Shown here piece after piece: positions 1 to 6,280 of a DNA stretch of 7,798 nucleotides; positions within the stretch are counted from its first letter, which is position 1; the number at the start of each line of letters is the position of its first letter. Made by a program: the position numbers and the translations under genes. The stretch is taken from contig CAMWQY010000123.1 in assembly GCA_947176355.1 (NCBI GenBank), forward strand, positions 1-7,798, read 5' to 3'. The notes beneath the pieces are model-generated. The model was given only the letters and a program-made list of their open reading frames with translations, was not told where the DNA came from and ran no database searches. This DNA comes from an uncultured Porphyromonadaceae bacterium. Lineage in GTDB: Bacteria; Bacteroidota; Bacteroidia; Bacteroidales; Muribaculaceae.

Positions 1-17
1 AGCCCCGGACCGGGGCT
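1..17. terminator. GC-rich perfect hairpin at window edge
   Basis: The two 8-base arms AGCCCCGG and CCGGGGCT are exact reverse complements around a single A, giving in practice a 7-bp stem with a 3-base loop. Such stems usually end transcription units. On the plus strand only TTCC follows, so there is no U-tract. On the minus strand the bases that would form a U-tract lie outside the window. It may be the terminator of a gene to the left, or a stem in a leftward transcript starting near position 35. Confidence 0.35.
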
Positions 18-39
18 TCCGCAAGTCGGTCTGCATCCG

Positions 40-70
40 CAAAGTTATAAACTTTTTTCGGATTAGCAAA
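40..70 (-). promoter_or_regulatory. leftward Bacteroidetes-type promoter
   Basis: Read on the minus strand, TTTG (67-70) is followed after 19 bp by TAACTTTG (40-47). This matches the Bacteroidetes sigma consensus TTTG, 19-21 bp, TAnnTTTG. It would drive transcription leftward out of the window. It lies back to back with the rightward promoter at 86-117. Its -7 box overlaps the dyad at 41-55, a natural place for repression. The match is exact, but the region is AT-rich and chance matches occur. Confidence 0.5.
41..55. promoter_or_regulatory. AAAGTT-ATA-AACTTT dyad, possible operator
   Basis: AAAGTT (41-46) and AACTTT (50-55) are perfect inverted repeats around ATA. The dyad overlaps the -7 box of the leftward promoter and lies 31 bp upstream of the rightward -33 box. 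Type II antitoxins and toxin-antitoxin complexes usually bind dyads in their own promoter region, so an operator role is plausible. The run of T that follows on the plus strand also allows a weak hairpin reading. Confidence 0.3.
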
Positions 71-85
71 GTTTTTTCGTAGAAA

Positions 86-117
86 TTTGGATAAGATACA
101 TTATTTCATTAAATTTG
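86..117 (+). promoter_or_regulatory. Promoter of the toxin-antitoxin operon
   Basis: TTTG (86-89), a 20-bp spacer and TAAATTTG (110-117) match the Bacteroidetes promoter consensus exactly in sequence and spacing. The -7 box ends 26 bases before the antitoxin ATG, leaving a short A-rich leader. No Shine-Dalgarno sequence is present, as is usual in this phylum. No other promoter is seen before 864, so all three genes are probably transcribed from here. Confidence 0.65.
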
Positions 118-143
118 CTGTGTAATATCAAAATAAAACTTGT

Positions 144-350
144 ATGACTCAACTTATTTTAAATATTGAAAGTCCTTCAGTAGCTCGAGCTATAAAATCA
201 CTTGTGAAGAACATTGCAGGTGTAGAAGTTGTGGGAGTGAGGCCAAAAAAGAAAAAAACAGGTTTCGAGCTTGCCATAGAGGATGTAAAAGCTGGACGAG
301 TGACGGAATATTCTTCAGTGGAGGAGATGATAGAAGCTGCTAAAAAATGA
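144..350 (+). CDS. Small type II antitoxin (RelB/DinJ-like)
   Basis: This 68-residue protein is most likely the antitoxin that neutralises the YafQ-like toxin encoded next and represses their shared promoter. The N-terminal half (about 1-32) looks like a strand followed by a helix, suiting dimerisation or DNA binding. A basic linker, RPKKKK (33-38), follows. The C-terminal part contains AIEDVKAGRV (44-53) and an acidic helix EEMIEAAKK, resembling the toxin-wrapping tails of RelB/DinJ-class antitoxins. The ATG is the only reasonable start and lies 26 bases after an exact promoter -7 box. Its stop overlaps the toxin start in an ATGA, so translation is probably coupled. The N-terminus is not a clear ribbon-helix-helix, so the subfamily is uncertain. 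The antitoxin call rests on size, tail motif and the toxin partner. Confidence 0.75.
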   Translation: MTQLILNIESPSVARAIKSLVKNIAGVEVVGVRPKKKKTGFELAIEDVKAGRVTEYSSVEEMIEAAKK

Positions 351-622
351 AATATAGACTTAGAACAACTAAACAGTATGATAAACAACTGAAGAAGTGC
401 CTCAAACGTGGTTATGACGAGTCCAAATTAAAAGAAGTCGTGAAATGCCTTGTTGAAGGCAAGGAGTTGCACATGAGGCATCATCCCCATAGGCTTTCTT
501 CTAAGTTTGATTATTGTTGGGAATGTCATATTACTCCTGATTGGTTGCTTTTGTGGGAGTATGATGAAGATAACATTATTCTTCTGCTTTTGCAGACGGG
601 TACGCACAGCGATATTTTTTGA
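347..622 (+). CDS. YafQ-family mRNA interferase toxin
   Basis: This 91-residue protein has the RelE/YafQ fold pattern and would cleave mRNA on the ribosome in the cytoplasm. The C-terminal half carries the family's signature: H46-P47, H61 in ECHITPDW, D65, H87 in TGTHSDIF and the terminal F91. These match E. coli YafQ H50, H63, D67, H87 and F91 in order and spacing, except for about two extra residues between the first histidine and the PDW motif. The length equals that of YafQ, and nothing essential appears missing, so it should be active. The N-terminal half is helical and basic, suiting rRNA/mRNA contact. The start overlaps the antitoxin stop by four bases. The next gene starts on an overlapping TTGA. 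The family call is firm from the catalytic pattern; activity is inferred. Confidence 0.9.
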   Translation: MKYRLRTTKQYDKQLKKCLKRGYDESKLKEVVKCLVEGKELHMRHHPHRLSSKFDYCWECHITPDWLLLWEYDEDNIILLLLQTGTHSDIF

Positions 623-864
623 GTGTGTGTAGGTATTCAGATACTAAATTAGGAATAAAGAAACTCGACTTTAACCAGAAGAGAGGGAAGATGGCAGTCT
701 ATCTTACGGATGGACGGGAAGTTCTTGTGCCGGTTGGTCTTTTCCCTGAAATCAAGAGGCTAAGCAAGCTTCAAAGGGAAGACTATATGATTCTTGACGG
801 ACAGTTCTTTTCGTTTGAAGCTATAAGTAAAATCTTCTCTATAAAAGATATACTGAGGTGCTGA
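619..864 (+). CDS. DUF2442 domain protein
   Basis: This 81-residue protein matches the DUF2442 pattern: a strand-rich N-terminus, the core LTDGREVLVPVGLFPEIKRL (about 29-48), then QRED, and an IFSIKDIL ending where other members have a DIS(V/I)..LL motif. DUF2442 proteins are small, of unknown biochemical role, and often sit beside DUF4160 proteins in toxin-antitoxin-like pairs. No DUF4160 partner is seen here; instead the gene is third in a YafQ operon. The start is uncertain. TTG at 619 overlaps the toxin stop (TTGA) and keeps the whole domain. GTG at 625 would also work. ATG at 691 would cut off the first strand. It could be an accessory antitoxin or regulator, or simply a co-transcribed passenger. 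Confidence 0.75.
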   Translation: MSVCRYSDTKLGIKKLDFNQKRGKMAVYLTDGREVLVPVGLFPEIKRLSKLQREDYMILDGQFFSFEAISKIFSIKDILRC

Positions 865-925
865 TTGACAACCGGATTGACTTGAATAAAAGCAAAATGC
901 ACAAATTACTTTGCTGACTACATAA

Positions 926-957
926 AAACTCCTCCCGGTCTATGCCGGAAGGAGTTT
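926..957. terminator. Bidirectional intrinsic terminator between convergent units
   Basis: Arms AAACTCCT (926-933) and AGGAGTTT (950-957) pair fully. An inner CCGG/CCGG pair (935-938 with 945-948) continues the stem past one C/A mismatch to a 6-base loop. On the plus strand the stem is followed by GATATTTTTTG. On the minus strand five T residues (opposite A924-A928, partly in the stem) give a shorter tract. It sits 61 bases after the DUF2442 stop and 25 bases past the end of the leftward 80-residue gene, so it can end both convergent units. Confidence 0.75.
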
Positions 958-982
958 GATATTTTTTGATAATTTGTGTTTT

Positions 983-1225
983 TTACTTGCCGAAGAGTCC
1001 ACCAAGCATACCACCGGCTTTCTCTTTTAGACCGTCGAGGACGTTGCCCTTTAAGCTGTCAAGATTTACATTGTCGAGGAGGCCGTCTGCGTGTAGCTTG
1101 GAGACGATTTCCTTGAAGTCGAGGTTCTTGAGGTCGAGACCTTTTAGAGCGCTTGTTACCTTTGAGATGTCGAAGTTATCGCCGAAATGCTGAGTAAGCT
1201 GGCTGATGATTTGCTGAATGTCCAT
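983..1225 (-). CDS. Unrecognised 80-residue Leu/Asp/Gly-rich protein
   Basis: I do not recognise a family. The 80 residues have no signal peptide, cysteine or membrane segment. The N-terminus (1-14) is an amphipathic helix. Residues 27-60 are built from L, D, N and K with recurring LD steps (GLDLKNLDF, LLDNVNLDSLKG), suggesting short helical repeats. The tail GGMLGGLFGK (71-80) is glycine-rich with GxxxG spacing and recalls the tails of DUF937/YidB-like proteins, though I would not assign it there. The ATG follows an A-rich leader typical of the phylum. It is last in the leftward series, 72 bp after the GH2 stop, with no strong promoter of its own: a TTTG at 1283-1286 (minus) is followed only by a poor TAGAAAAT. 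The bidirectional terminator follows its stop. The even length, leader and terminator make it a credible real gene. Confidence 0.7.
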   Translation of the reverse strand: MDIQQIISQLTQHFGDNFDISKVTSALKGLDLKNLDFKEIVSKLHADGLLDNVNLDSLKGNVLDGLKEKAGGMLGGLFGK

Positions 1226-1297
1226 AGTAGTGTGTTTTTTTAGTGAGTGAATATTATTTTCTACTTTAACGCTTTAAGAAGCCAAATGGTTCAATTA

Positions 1298-4153
1298 TTA
1301 TTTCAGTTTGGGTTTCAGCTCATCCGGTGTCTCGTTGGTATACATCTCTACGGGGGCAGTCTCCTTAGTGAAGAAGTCGGTGATGACTTCCGGAGTGAGT
1401 GTTATCGTCGGCTGGAAATCCCCGCTTGCCATGTAATCCAAAATTGCATTGCGCATACGCTTTGCCACCACTCGCTTGTCAAGATTACTGTCGAGGTCCA
1501 TCGTAGTCATGAAAAGCTTGCCGTTCAAGACATTTGCCTCCACTACCATGCCGAGCTTTCTGCTAAGATGCCATGTGTCGATAGGCTGGATCGGCGACTG
1601 ATATTCTGCAGGGAGTTCAAGAAGATTCATCACTTGAGCTTTGTTAAGCAGTTCCCACCAGTTGAGGTTGCTCCAGTTATCGGTCGGAAATCCATGGGCA
1701 AAAAGAGGATGCTCAGTTTCGATGTAAGCGCCGGTTGTATGTGGCGGACGCATCTTAAACCAGCTTGTATTCCAGAATACCGGCATATAGTTCTGCACGA
1801 TGTCTTTTCCAAGAGTCACTTTCCCGGCAGCTGTCAGAAGCACATTGCCTCCCATATCCAGTATCTCAAGAGCTGTGGCGTCAAGGGTATCAGTGACGAA
1901 AACATTCTTCGGAACATCAAGAACAGCCTCTTCAGGATATACCCAATACTCCCAACTGTTGCGGCCTTTATCTCCGACATTGACAATAAGAGTGTATTTC
2001 ATTGGATTGACAACTTGGCTTATAGGGAGCGTCACCACTCCAGCTTGATTATTCTTCCCTATAGGGATATCCGTATTCGCCAAGTCTCCGGATGCGATAA
2101 CAGAGCCTTTTGTGTCTGTCACATTGTAAGTGATCTGTGTCTCTCCTAAATTTCCGGAAGTAGCATTAATCACCTCCACCGGGATTGCAGCTGATTCGGC
2201 ATCTGTGAATACAAATTTCGGGAATTTTGCCAATGGAACGACCGGACTGCAAAATTCCCTCCATTGCTCCCCGTCTACGTATCCCTTTTCTTTCCAGAAA
2301 ACATTTAGCACCCCTTCGAGTGCAGTTCCCTGACCGCTATAGTCATTGAGTGCGAGAAGCTGAAAACCTGTGTAATCGGGAGTGCGCAAGTTGCGCTCTA
2401 TCTCATACTTGTAGCAGAGTGTCTGTAGTTTACCACTCGAATTGAGAAACTTCTTGTCCATCCCCTTCATTCCATTCTTCTTAAGGAGATCACGGAATAT
2501 CTCAAAATTCTTGGCTTTATATGGACCGGTATATTGTGATGTCTCATCAAGATCCGGGAAAGCGCACCATTGACCCTGCTCATGTGCCAAAATAGGGGAG
2601 TTGTTGACCGGATTGGCATCTGTAGGCTTGAAATTTCTTGGAGTGCTGATATCGGTAGAATAATCATCGTCGCTCGAAGGCTCATGATTTTTCCATTCCA
2701 GACCGCGTCCACCTCCCTTCACGTGGTATTCGCTGCCGCCGTCCCATGCCCAGCCGCCACCTACGGATGCTCCGCAGTAAATTTTGGTCGGGTCATAGTC
2801 TTTCATTGTGGCTACCCACATATCTGTGTAAGGCACCCAATTGCCTGCCGGCTCGTTGCCGGCTGCAAACATGACAAACGATGGATGATTGCCGTAAGCA
2901 TCGATTATGGCTTTCCCTTCGTCGATAAGATACTGATCGATAGCCATACCGCTGCGGAGCTTCACCCCATGGTTAGGCCACGACGGACCTTCCGGCTGAA
3001 GGTAAATTCCGGCTTTATCAGCTGCAGCGAAAGCTGCCTCCGGCGGGCAGTAGCTGTGGAAGCGCATCATGTTGATGCCATATTCCTTACACTTCGCGAA
3101 TACCTTAGCCCAAGACTCCTCATCAGTTGGTGCATATCCGGTAAGCGGAAAACAGCAGTTTTCTACTGTTCCACGCACATACATGGGTCGCCCATTGATT
3201 AATATATCCCTACCAGCGACTGAGATGTCGCGCATGCCGAAAGTAGTTGTGGCAGTGTCGTCTCCAAAGTTCACAGTTACGTCGTATAGCGGAGTTGAAA
3301 ACTCATCCCATGTCTTCATCTTGTCTCCAAAGTCTACAGTGAAAGTCAATGTATCGCCACTTAATTCCCAATTGCGTAGATTAAAAATGTCAGCTCCATC
3401 GTCAGATACAACTTTGGCATTTACTTTCTTGATCTTCTTAGCATTTCCACCCTTGATTACTTTTATCTCAGCTTTCCGGTTTTTGACATCCGGATAAACC
3501 CTGACATTCTTGATATAAGCATCATTTGGAGTGGCTTTAAGGTAAATATCACCTGCTATTCCATTCCAGTTTCCCTGAGTCTGGTCAGTCACGCTATGGG
3601 AATCCTGACCCACGCAGACATTCTCGATTCCGTTGTAGACAGTCAGTTCTATTTCATTAGTTTTGCCCGCATGGACATATTTTGTTATGTCATATTCATG
3701 GGGAGTTGACAGCGACATCTGATGCCCTACATCTTCTCCATTGACTTTAAGGGTCGTCTCTATATGAGGACGCTCAAGATGAAGAACAACACGCTGACCT
3801 TTCCAATCGGCGGGAATCTTCACTTTCTTTTTATAGTAGGCATTTCCTACATATTCTTTGTCGGGAGTGAGAAAGAAAGGAAATTTGATGTTGCCTGGTT
3901 CGCGATATGGTTTGTACAGGTCACTGTAGTAATACGACATATCATAGAGCGAACCTGTCCACTTGGTATCAGTGTCCACGTCATTACCTTTGCCATTGGT
4001 AAGCATTGATCCCGGTAGTTCTATTTTGTCATTATATATGGGCTTTTCGCCATATCCGAACTGCCAAGTGCCGGCAAGATCTATTTTGTTGTCAGTTGCT
4101 GCGAAAGAAACAGAAGCTGACAAAATTGCTATTGAAAGAAATATCTTATTCAT
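1298..4153 (-). CDS. Secreted glycoside hydrolase family 2 enzyme
   Basis: This 951-residue exo-acting retaining glycosidase is probably exported to the periplasm or cell surface. Residues 1-19 form a type I signal peptide with likely cleavage near SFA-A. Domains in order are: a sugar-binding jelly roll (about 24-215, with the family's GTWQF at 28-32), an immunoglobulin-like domain (about 213-305), a TIM barrel (about 306-615), and a long C-terminal region. The acid/base glutamate is E434 in AGNEPAG. The nucleophile is probably E525 in LAHEQGQW. These are the two GH2 positions, though the HE context differs from the EY of classical beta-galactosidases. Residues 640-730 look like another beta-sandwich, and 745-900 have an alpha/beta feel. 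Members include beta-galactosidases, beta-glucuronidases and other activities; specificity cannot be read here. It follows the GH35 gene by 68 bp and probably shares its transcript. No frameshift or truncation is seen. Confidence 0.92.
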   Translation of the reverse strand: MNKIFLSIAILSASVSFAATDNKIDLAGTWQFGYGEKPIYNDKIELPGSMLTNGKGNDVDTDTKWTGSLYDMSYYYSDLYKPYREPGNIKFPFFLTPDKEYVGNAYYKKKVKIPADWKGQRVVLHLERPHIETTLKVNGEDVGHQMSLSTPHEYDITKYVHAGKTNEIELTVYNGIENVCVGQDSHSVTDQTQGNWNGIAGDIYLKATPNDAYIKNVRVYPDVKNRKAEIKVIKGGNAKKIKKVNAKVVSDDGADIFNLRNWELSGDTLTFTVDFGDKMKTWDEFSTPLYDVTVNFGDDTATTTFGMRDISVAGRDILINGRPMYVRGTVENCCFPLTGYAPTDEESWAKVFAKCKEYGINMMRFHSYCPPEAAFAAADKAGIYLQPEGPSWPNHGVKLRSGMAIDQYLIDEGKAIIDAYGNHPSFVMFAAGNEPAGNWVPYTDMWVATMKDYDPTKIYCGASVGGGWAWDGGSEYHVKGGGRGLEWKNHEPSSDDDYSTDISTPRNFKPTDANPVNNSPILAHEQGQWCAFPDLDETSQYTGPYKAKNFEIFRDLLKKNGMKGMDKKFLNSSGKLQTLCYKYEIERNLRTPDYTGFQLLALNDYSGQGTALEGVLNVFWKEKGYVDGEQWREFCSPVVPLAKFPKFVFTDAESAAIPVEVINATSGNLGETQITYNVTDTKGSVIASGDLANTDIPIGKNNQAGVVTLPISQVVNPMKYTLIVNVGDKGRNSWEYWVYPEEAVLDVPKNVFVTDTLDATALEILDMGGNVLLTAAGKVTLGKDIVQNYMPVFWNTSWFKMRPPHTTGAYIETEHPLFAHGFPTDNWSNLNWWELLNKAQVMNLLELPAEYQSPIQPIDTWHLSRKLGMVVEANVLNGKLFMTTMDLDSNLDKRVVAKRMRNAILDYMASGDFQPTITLTPEVITDFFTKETAPVEMYTNETPDELKPKLK

Positions 4154-4175
4154 TATAATTCATTTATATTAAAAG

Positions 4176-4210
4176 ATGCCGTAATGCTTCCGAGTGAATT
4201 CCGACGGCAT
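4176..4210 (-). other. Inverted repeat between GH35 and GH2 genes
   Basis: ATGCCGT (4176-4182) and ACGGCAT (4204-4210) are perfect 7-base inverted repeats around 21 bases. On the minus strand the stem is followed by CTTTTAATAT, so it could act as a weak attenuator or an mRNA-processing or stability element between the two glycosidase genes. The nearby AATGC (upstream in the transcript) can also pair with GCATT inside the loop, giving a competing fold. The stem is modest and the loop long, so function is uncertain. Confidence 0.35.
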
Positions 4211-4221
4211 GGCATTATACA

Positions 4222-6273
4222 TTATAAATTATGCATTAGTGAAATACTGTAGACTTCTTCTCCCGGAGTGGTGTCAGCTTCTTCAGGGAAGTAGACAGGC
4301 ATGTTCTCCTGAAGCGGGAGGATGCGCAATTCGAGTTTTTCTACGTCAGCCGGAAGTCGCCAGAGTCCGTAGAGCATCGGGCGTCCGTTGTAGAAATTGT
4401 CGGCTATCAGTTTGCCGTCGCAGTATAACCGCGCTACGTCTCCTCTATAGTCAATCTTGAGCAATACGTTTTCACGGTCATTGGAATCAGGCAGATTGCT
4501 GATAGTATACACTGCTGCATTATCAAAATCTTCGTCTGACGGTTCTTCAGCAGCTTTGTTTACTCCTATAGTGATGGATCGAGCCGGTCCGGCTTCTGCC
4601 TTTTTCCCTATCTTAGGCATTTCAGAAGGCAATGATGTGAGATCTTTCTTAGGAAGGAAGATCTTTGAGGCTTGGTCTGATGTGAGAAGATATATGTTTT
4701 CTGCTATTGGTTTGTCAGGTCCAAGAGCTTTGACATTTCTCATTATTTTCTTTCCAATCGCTATTTCGGTAGGGATTCCTGGAATTTGTTCAAGATATAT
4801 TTTCCCATCTCGATTGGCTATAAGTTGTGCGGTAGCGTATTTGATTCCGTCAATATTTACAGGAAAGATGCAGGTTGTTCCGGCAGGAATCGTAATTGGT
4901 TTTGAAGGGAATTTTACCCCACAAACATCAAATTGAATTCCTTTTTTTGCTGAAAGACTCTGAAGACGCTCGTAATTGTTGATGAATACGAATCCGCTCT
5001 CTCCATTTGACCGGTAACTCCATCTCAGATGTGAGTCATCTCCTTTCTTGATATCCTGAGGCATTGGAAAAGTGGCTTCCATTGGAGCAAGTAGATTGCC
5101 ATAATCCTTCATGAATAGATGCAGTTTCCTAAGATTATAGTAATGAGGATAAGGCTGCCCAAACTCTCCAAGTGGTGCTTGGAAGTCGTAGTTCTTCACC
5201 GGGAGATCATTGTAGTTTGTGGCTTTCGTGCGTTGGGTCTCGTTGAGGTAGATGTCGCTTTCCGGGTTTGTGCCTCCGTGATACATATAGTAGCCAAGAA
5301 GGTTGCTTCCGCTTCCGAGTTTTACTACGGCAAGCGAGTAAGCGTCTTCAGGATAGATCCACGGGCGGCGGTGGTAAGCACCCATCATTCCTCCGCCAAG
5401 CTCACATGTGAAGTATGGATAATGCTCGTCGCCTTCCGTAAGTTTTTCCTTTTGGTCTTTCAATTGCTCGCTTGCAATGGCCGTACTGCTCCTGAATCCT
5501 TTGAAGTTGAAAGCTTTGTAATAATTACCGGCTGTGGGTTCTATCGACCTTTCCCAAAATCCATCGGCATAATCACCGTATAGTGGTATCATCTCACCGT
5601 ATGGAACAGGGGTCTTAAGTTCAGGCCATCCTGTACGGGTATAGAATGGAAGATCGAAACCAATTTCCTCCGCTATCCCTTTCAGTTTCATAAGATATGA
5701 TCCATGTCCGCGATATTCATTGTCAAATTGGCATGCCATCACCGGTCCGCCATCTTTCCACTGCAGTCCCTGCACTTGAGTGAATATCTGGCGGTAAAGT
5801 TTTTCTACAGCATTCAAGAATGCAGGATCCTCCGACCTTGATTTAATTCCTTGATCAAAGATCCAATCAGGTATACCGCCGTTTCTTGCTTCCCCATGGC
5901 AGAATGGTCCTACGCGAAGCACTACCGGCATTCCCTCTTCCTTGCAAACTTCAAGAAATTTCCTAAGGTTACGCTGTCCGCTCCAGTCAAATTTCCCTTC
6001 ATTCTGCTCTATATGATTCCAGAATACGTATGTGGCAATGACAGTCACTCCGCCATCCTTCATCTTCCTCACGGAAGATCGCCATTCATTTTCGGGCAGT
6101 CGGCTATAGTGGATCTCTCCCATTACCGGTGTTACCCTCTCGCCATCGATAATAAGGCTCTGGGCATCCCATTTCACTTCCGGAATATGGCTGTCTGCTT
6201 CGTATGCAAATGAAATAGAAAATCCATTCGAGAGGCATAATGCCGCAAAAAGAGATAAAAATCGATTTTTCAT
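4222..6273 (-). CDS. Secreted glycoside hydrolase family 35 beta-galactosidase
   Basis: This 683-residue retaining enzyme most likely removes terminal beta-galactose from oligo- or polysaccharides. Residues 1-23 form a type I signal peptide (cleavage near SISFA-Y), so it is exported. The GH35 barrel spans about 35-390: GEIHYSRLP (52-60), VGPFCHGEARNGGIPDW (121-137), the acid/base motif GGPVMACQFDNEY (175-187) with E186, and the nucleophile motif YFTCELGGG with E291. The usual ENEY reads DNEY here, with D184 replacing a glutamate next to the catalytic centre. The remaining residues are beta-sandwich-like, with a jelly-roll-like segment about 585-660. At 683 residues it is a mid-sized family member. 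It starts 7 bp after the ATPase stop and precedes the GH2 gene by 68 bp. A related activity such as exo-beta-glucosaminidase is possible but less likely. Confidence 0.9.
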   Translation of the reverse strand: MKNRFLSLFAALCLSNGFSISFAYEADSHIPEVKWDAQSLIIDGERVTPVMGEIHYSRLPENEWRSSVRKMKDGGVTVIATYVFWNHIEQNEGKFDWSGQRNLRKFLEVCKEEGMPVVLRVGPFCHGEARNGGIPDWIFDQGIKSRSEDPAFLNAVEKLYRQIFTQVQGLQWKDGGPVMACQFDNEYRGHGSYLMKLKGIAEEIGFDLPFYTRTGWPELKTPVPYGEMIPLYGDYADGFWERSIEPTAGNYYKAFNFKGFRSSTAIASEQLKDQKEKLTEGDEHYPYFTCELGGGMMGAYHRRPWIYPEDAYSLAVVKLGSGSNLLGYYMYHGGTNPESDIYLNETQRTKATNYNDLPVKNYDFQAPLGEFGQPYPHYYNLRKLHLFMKDYGNLLAPMEATFPMPQDIKKGDDSHLRWSYRSNGESGFVFINNYERLQSLSAKKGIQFDVCGVKFPSKPITIPAGTTCIFPVNIDGIKYATAQLIANRDGKIYLEQIPGIPTEIAIGKKIMRNVKALGPDKPIAENIYLLTSDQASKIFLPKKDLTSLPSEMPKIGKKAEAGPARSITIGVNKAAEEPSDEDFDNAAVYTISNLPDSNDRENVLLKIDYRGDVARLYCDGKLIADNFYNGRPMLYGLWRLPADVEKLELRILPLQENMPVYFPEEADTTPGEEVYSISLMHNL

Positions 6274-6280
6274 AATGAGG

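Larger units (their letters stand above)
39..79. repeat. imperfect direct repeat with internal deletion
   Basis: GCAAAGTT (39-46) recurs at 66-73, and TTTTTTCG (53-60) recurs at 72-79. The second copy is therefore the first without the central ATAAAC stretch. The pair sits between the two divergent promoters. It could be a relic of a short duplication or a paired protein-binding site. Nothing in the sequence separates these options. Confidence 0.4.

Noticed and set aside
1..36. Leftward partial gene starting at the ATG opposite 34-36
   Set aside because: The frame stays open to the edge, but only 12 codons are visible, and the ATG is three bases past the -7 box, too close to be translated unless the mRNA is leaderless.
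1226..1297. Terminator or dedicated promoter between the GH2 gene and the 80-residue gene
   Set aside because: Only a 4-bp stem (GCTT/AAGC, 1271-1282) and an imperfect -7 box are present; neither is convincing.
1247..2149. 300-codon rightward open frame
   Set aside because: It lies antisense to the GH2 gene, whose frame shows full domain structure and catalytic motifs; the rightward protein has no recognisable pattern.
2570..3202. 210-codon rightward open frame
   Set aside because: It is antisense to the GH2 barrel and is a by-product of that gene's codon use; no promoter or leader precedes it.
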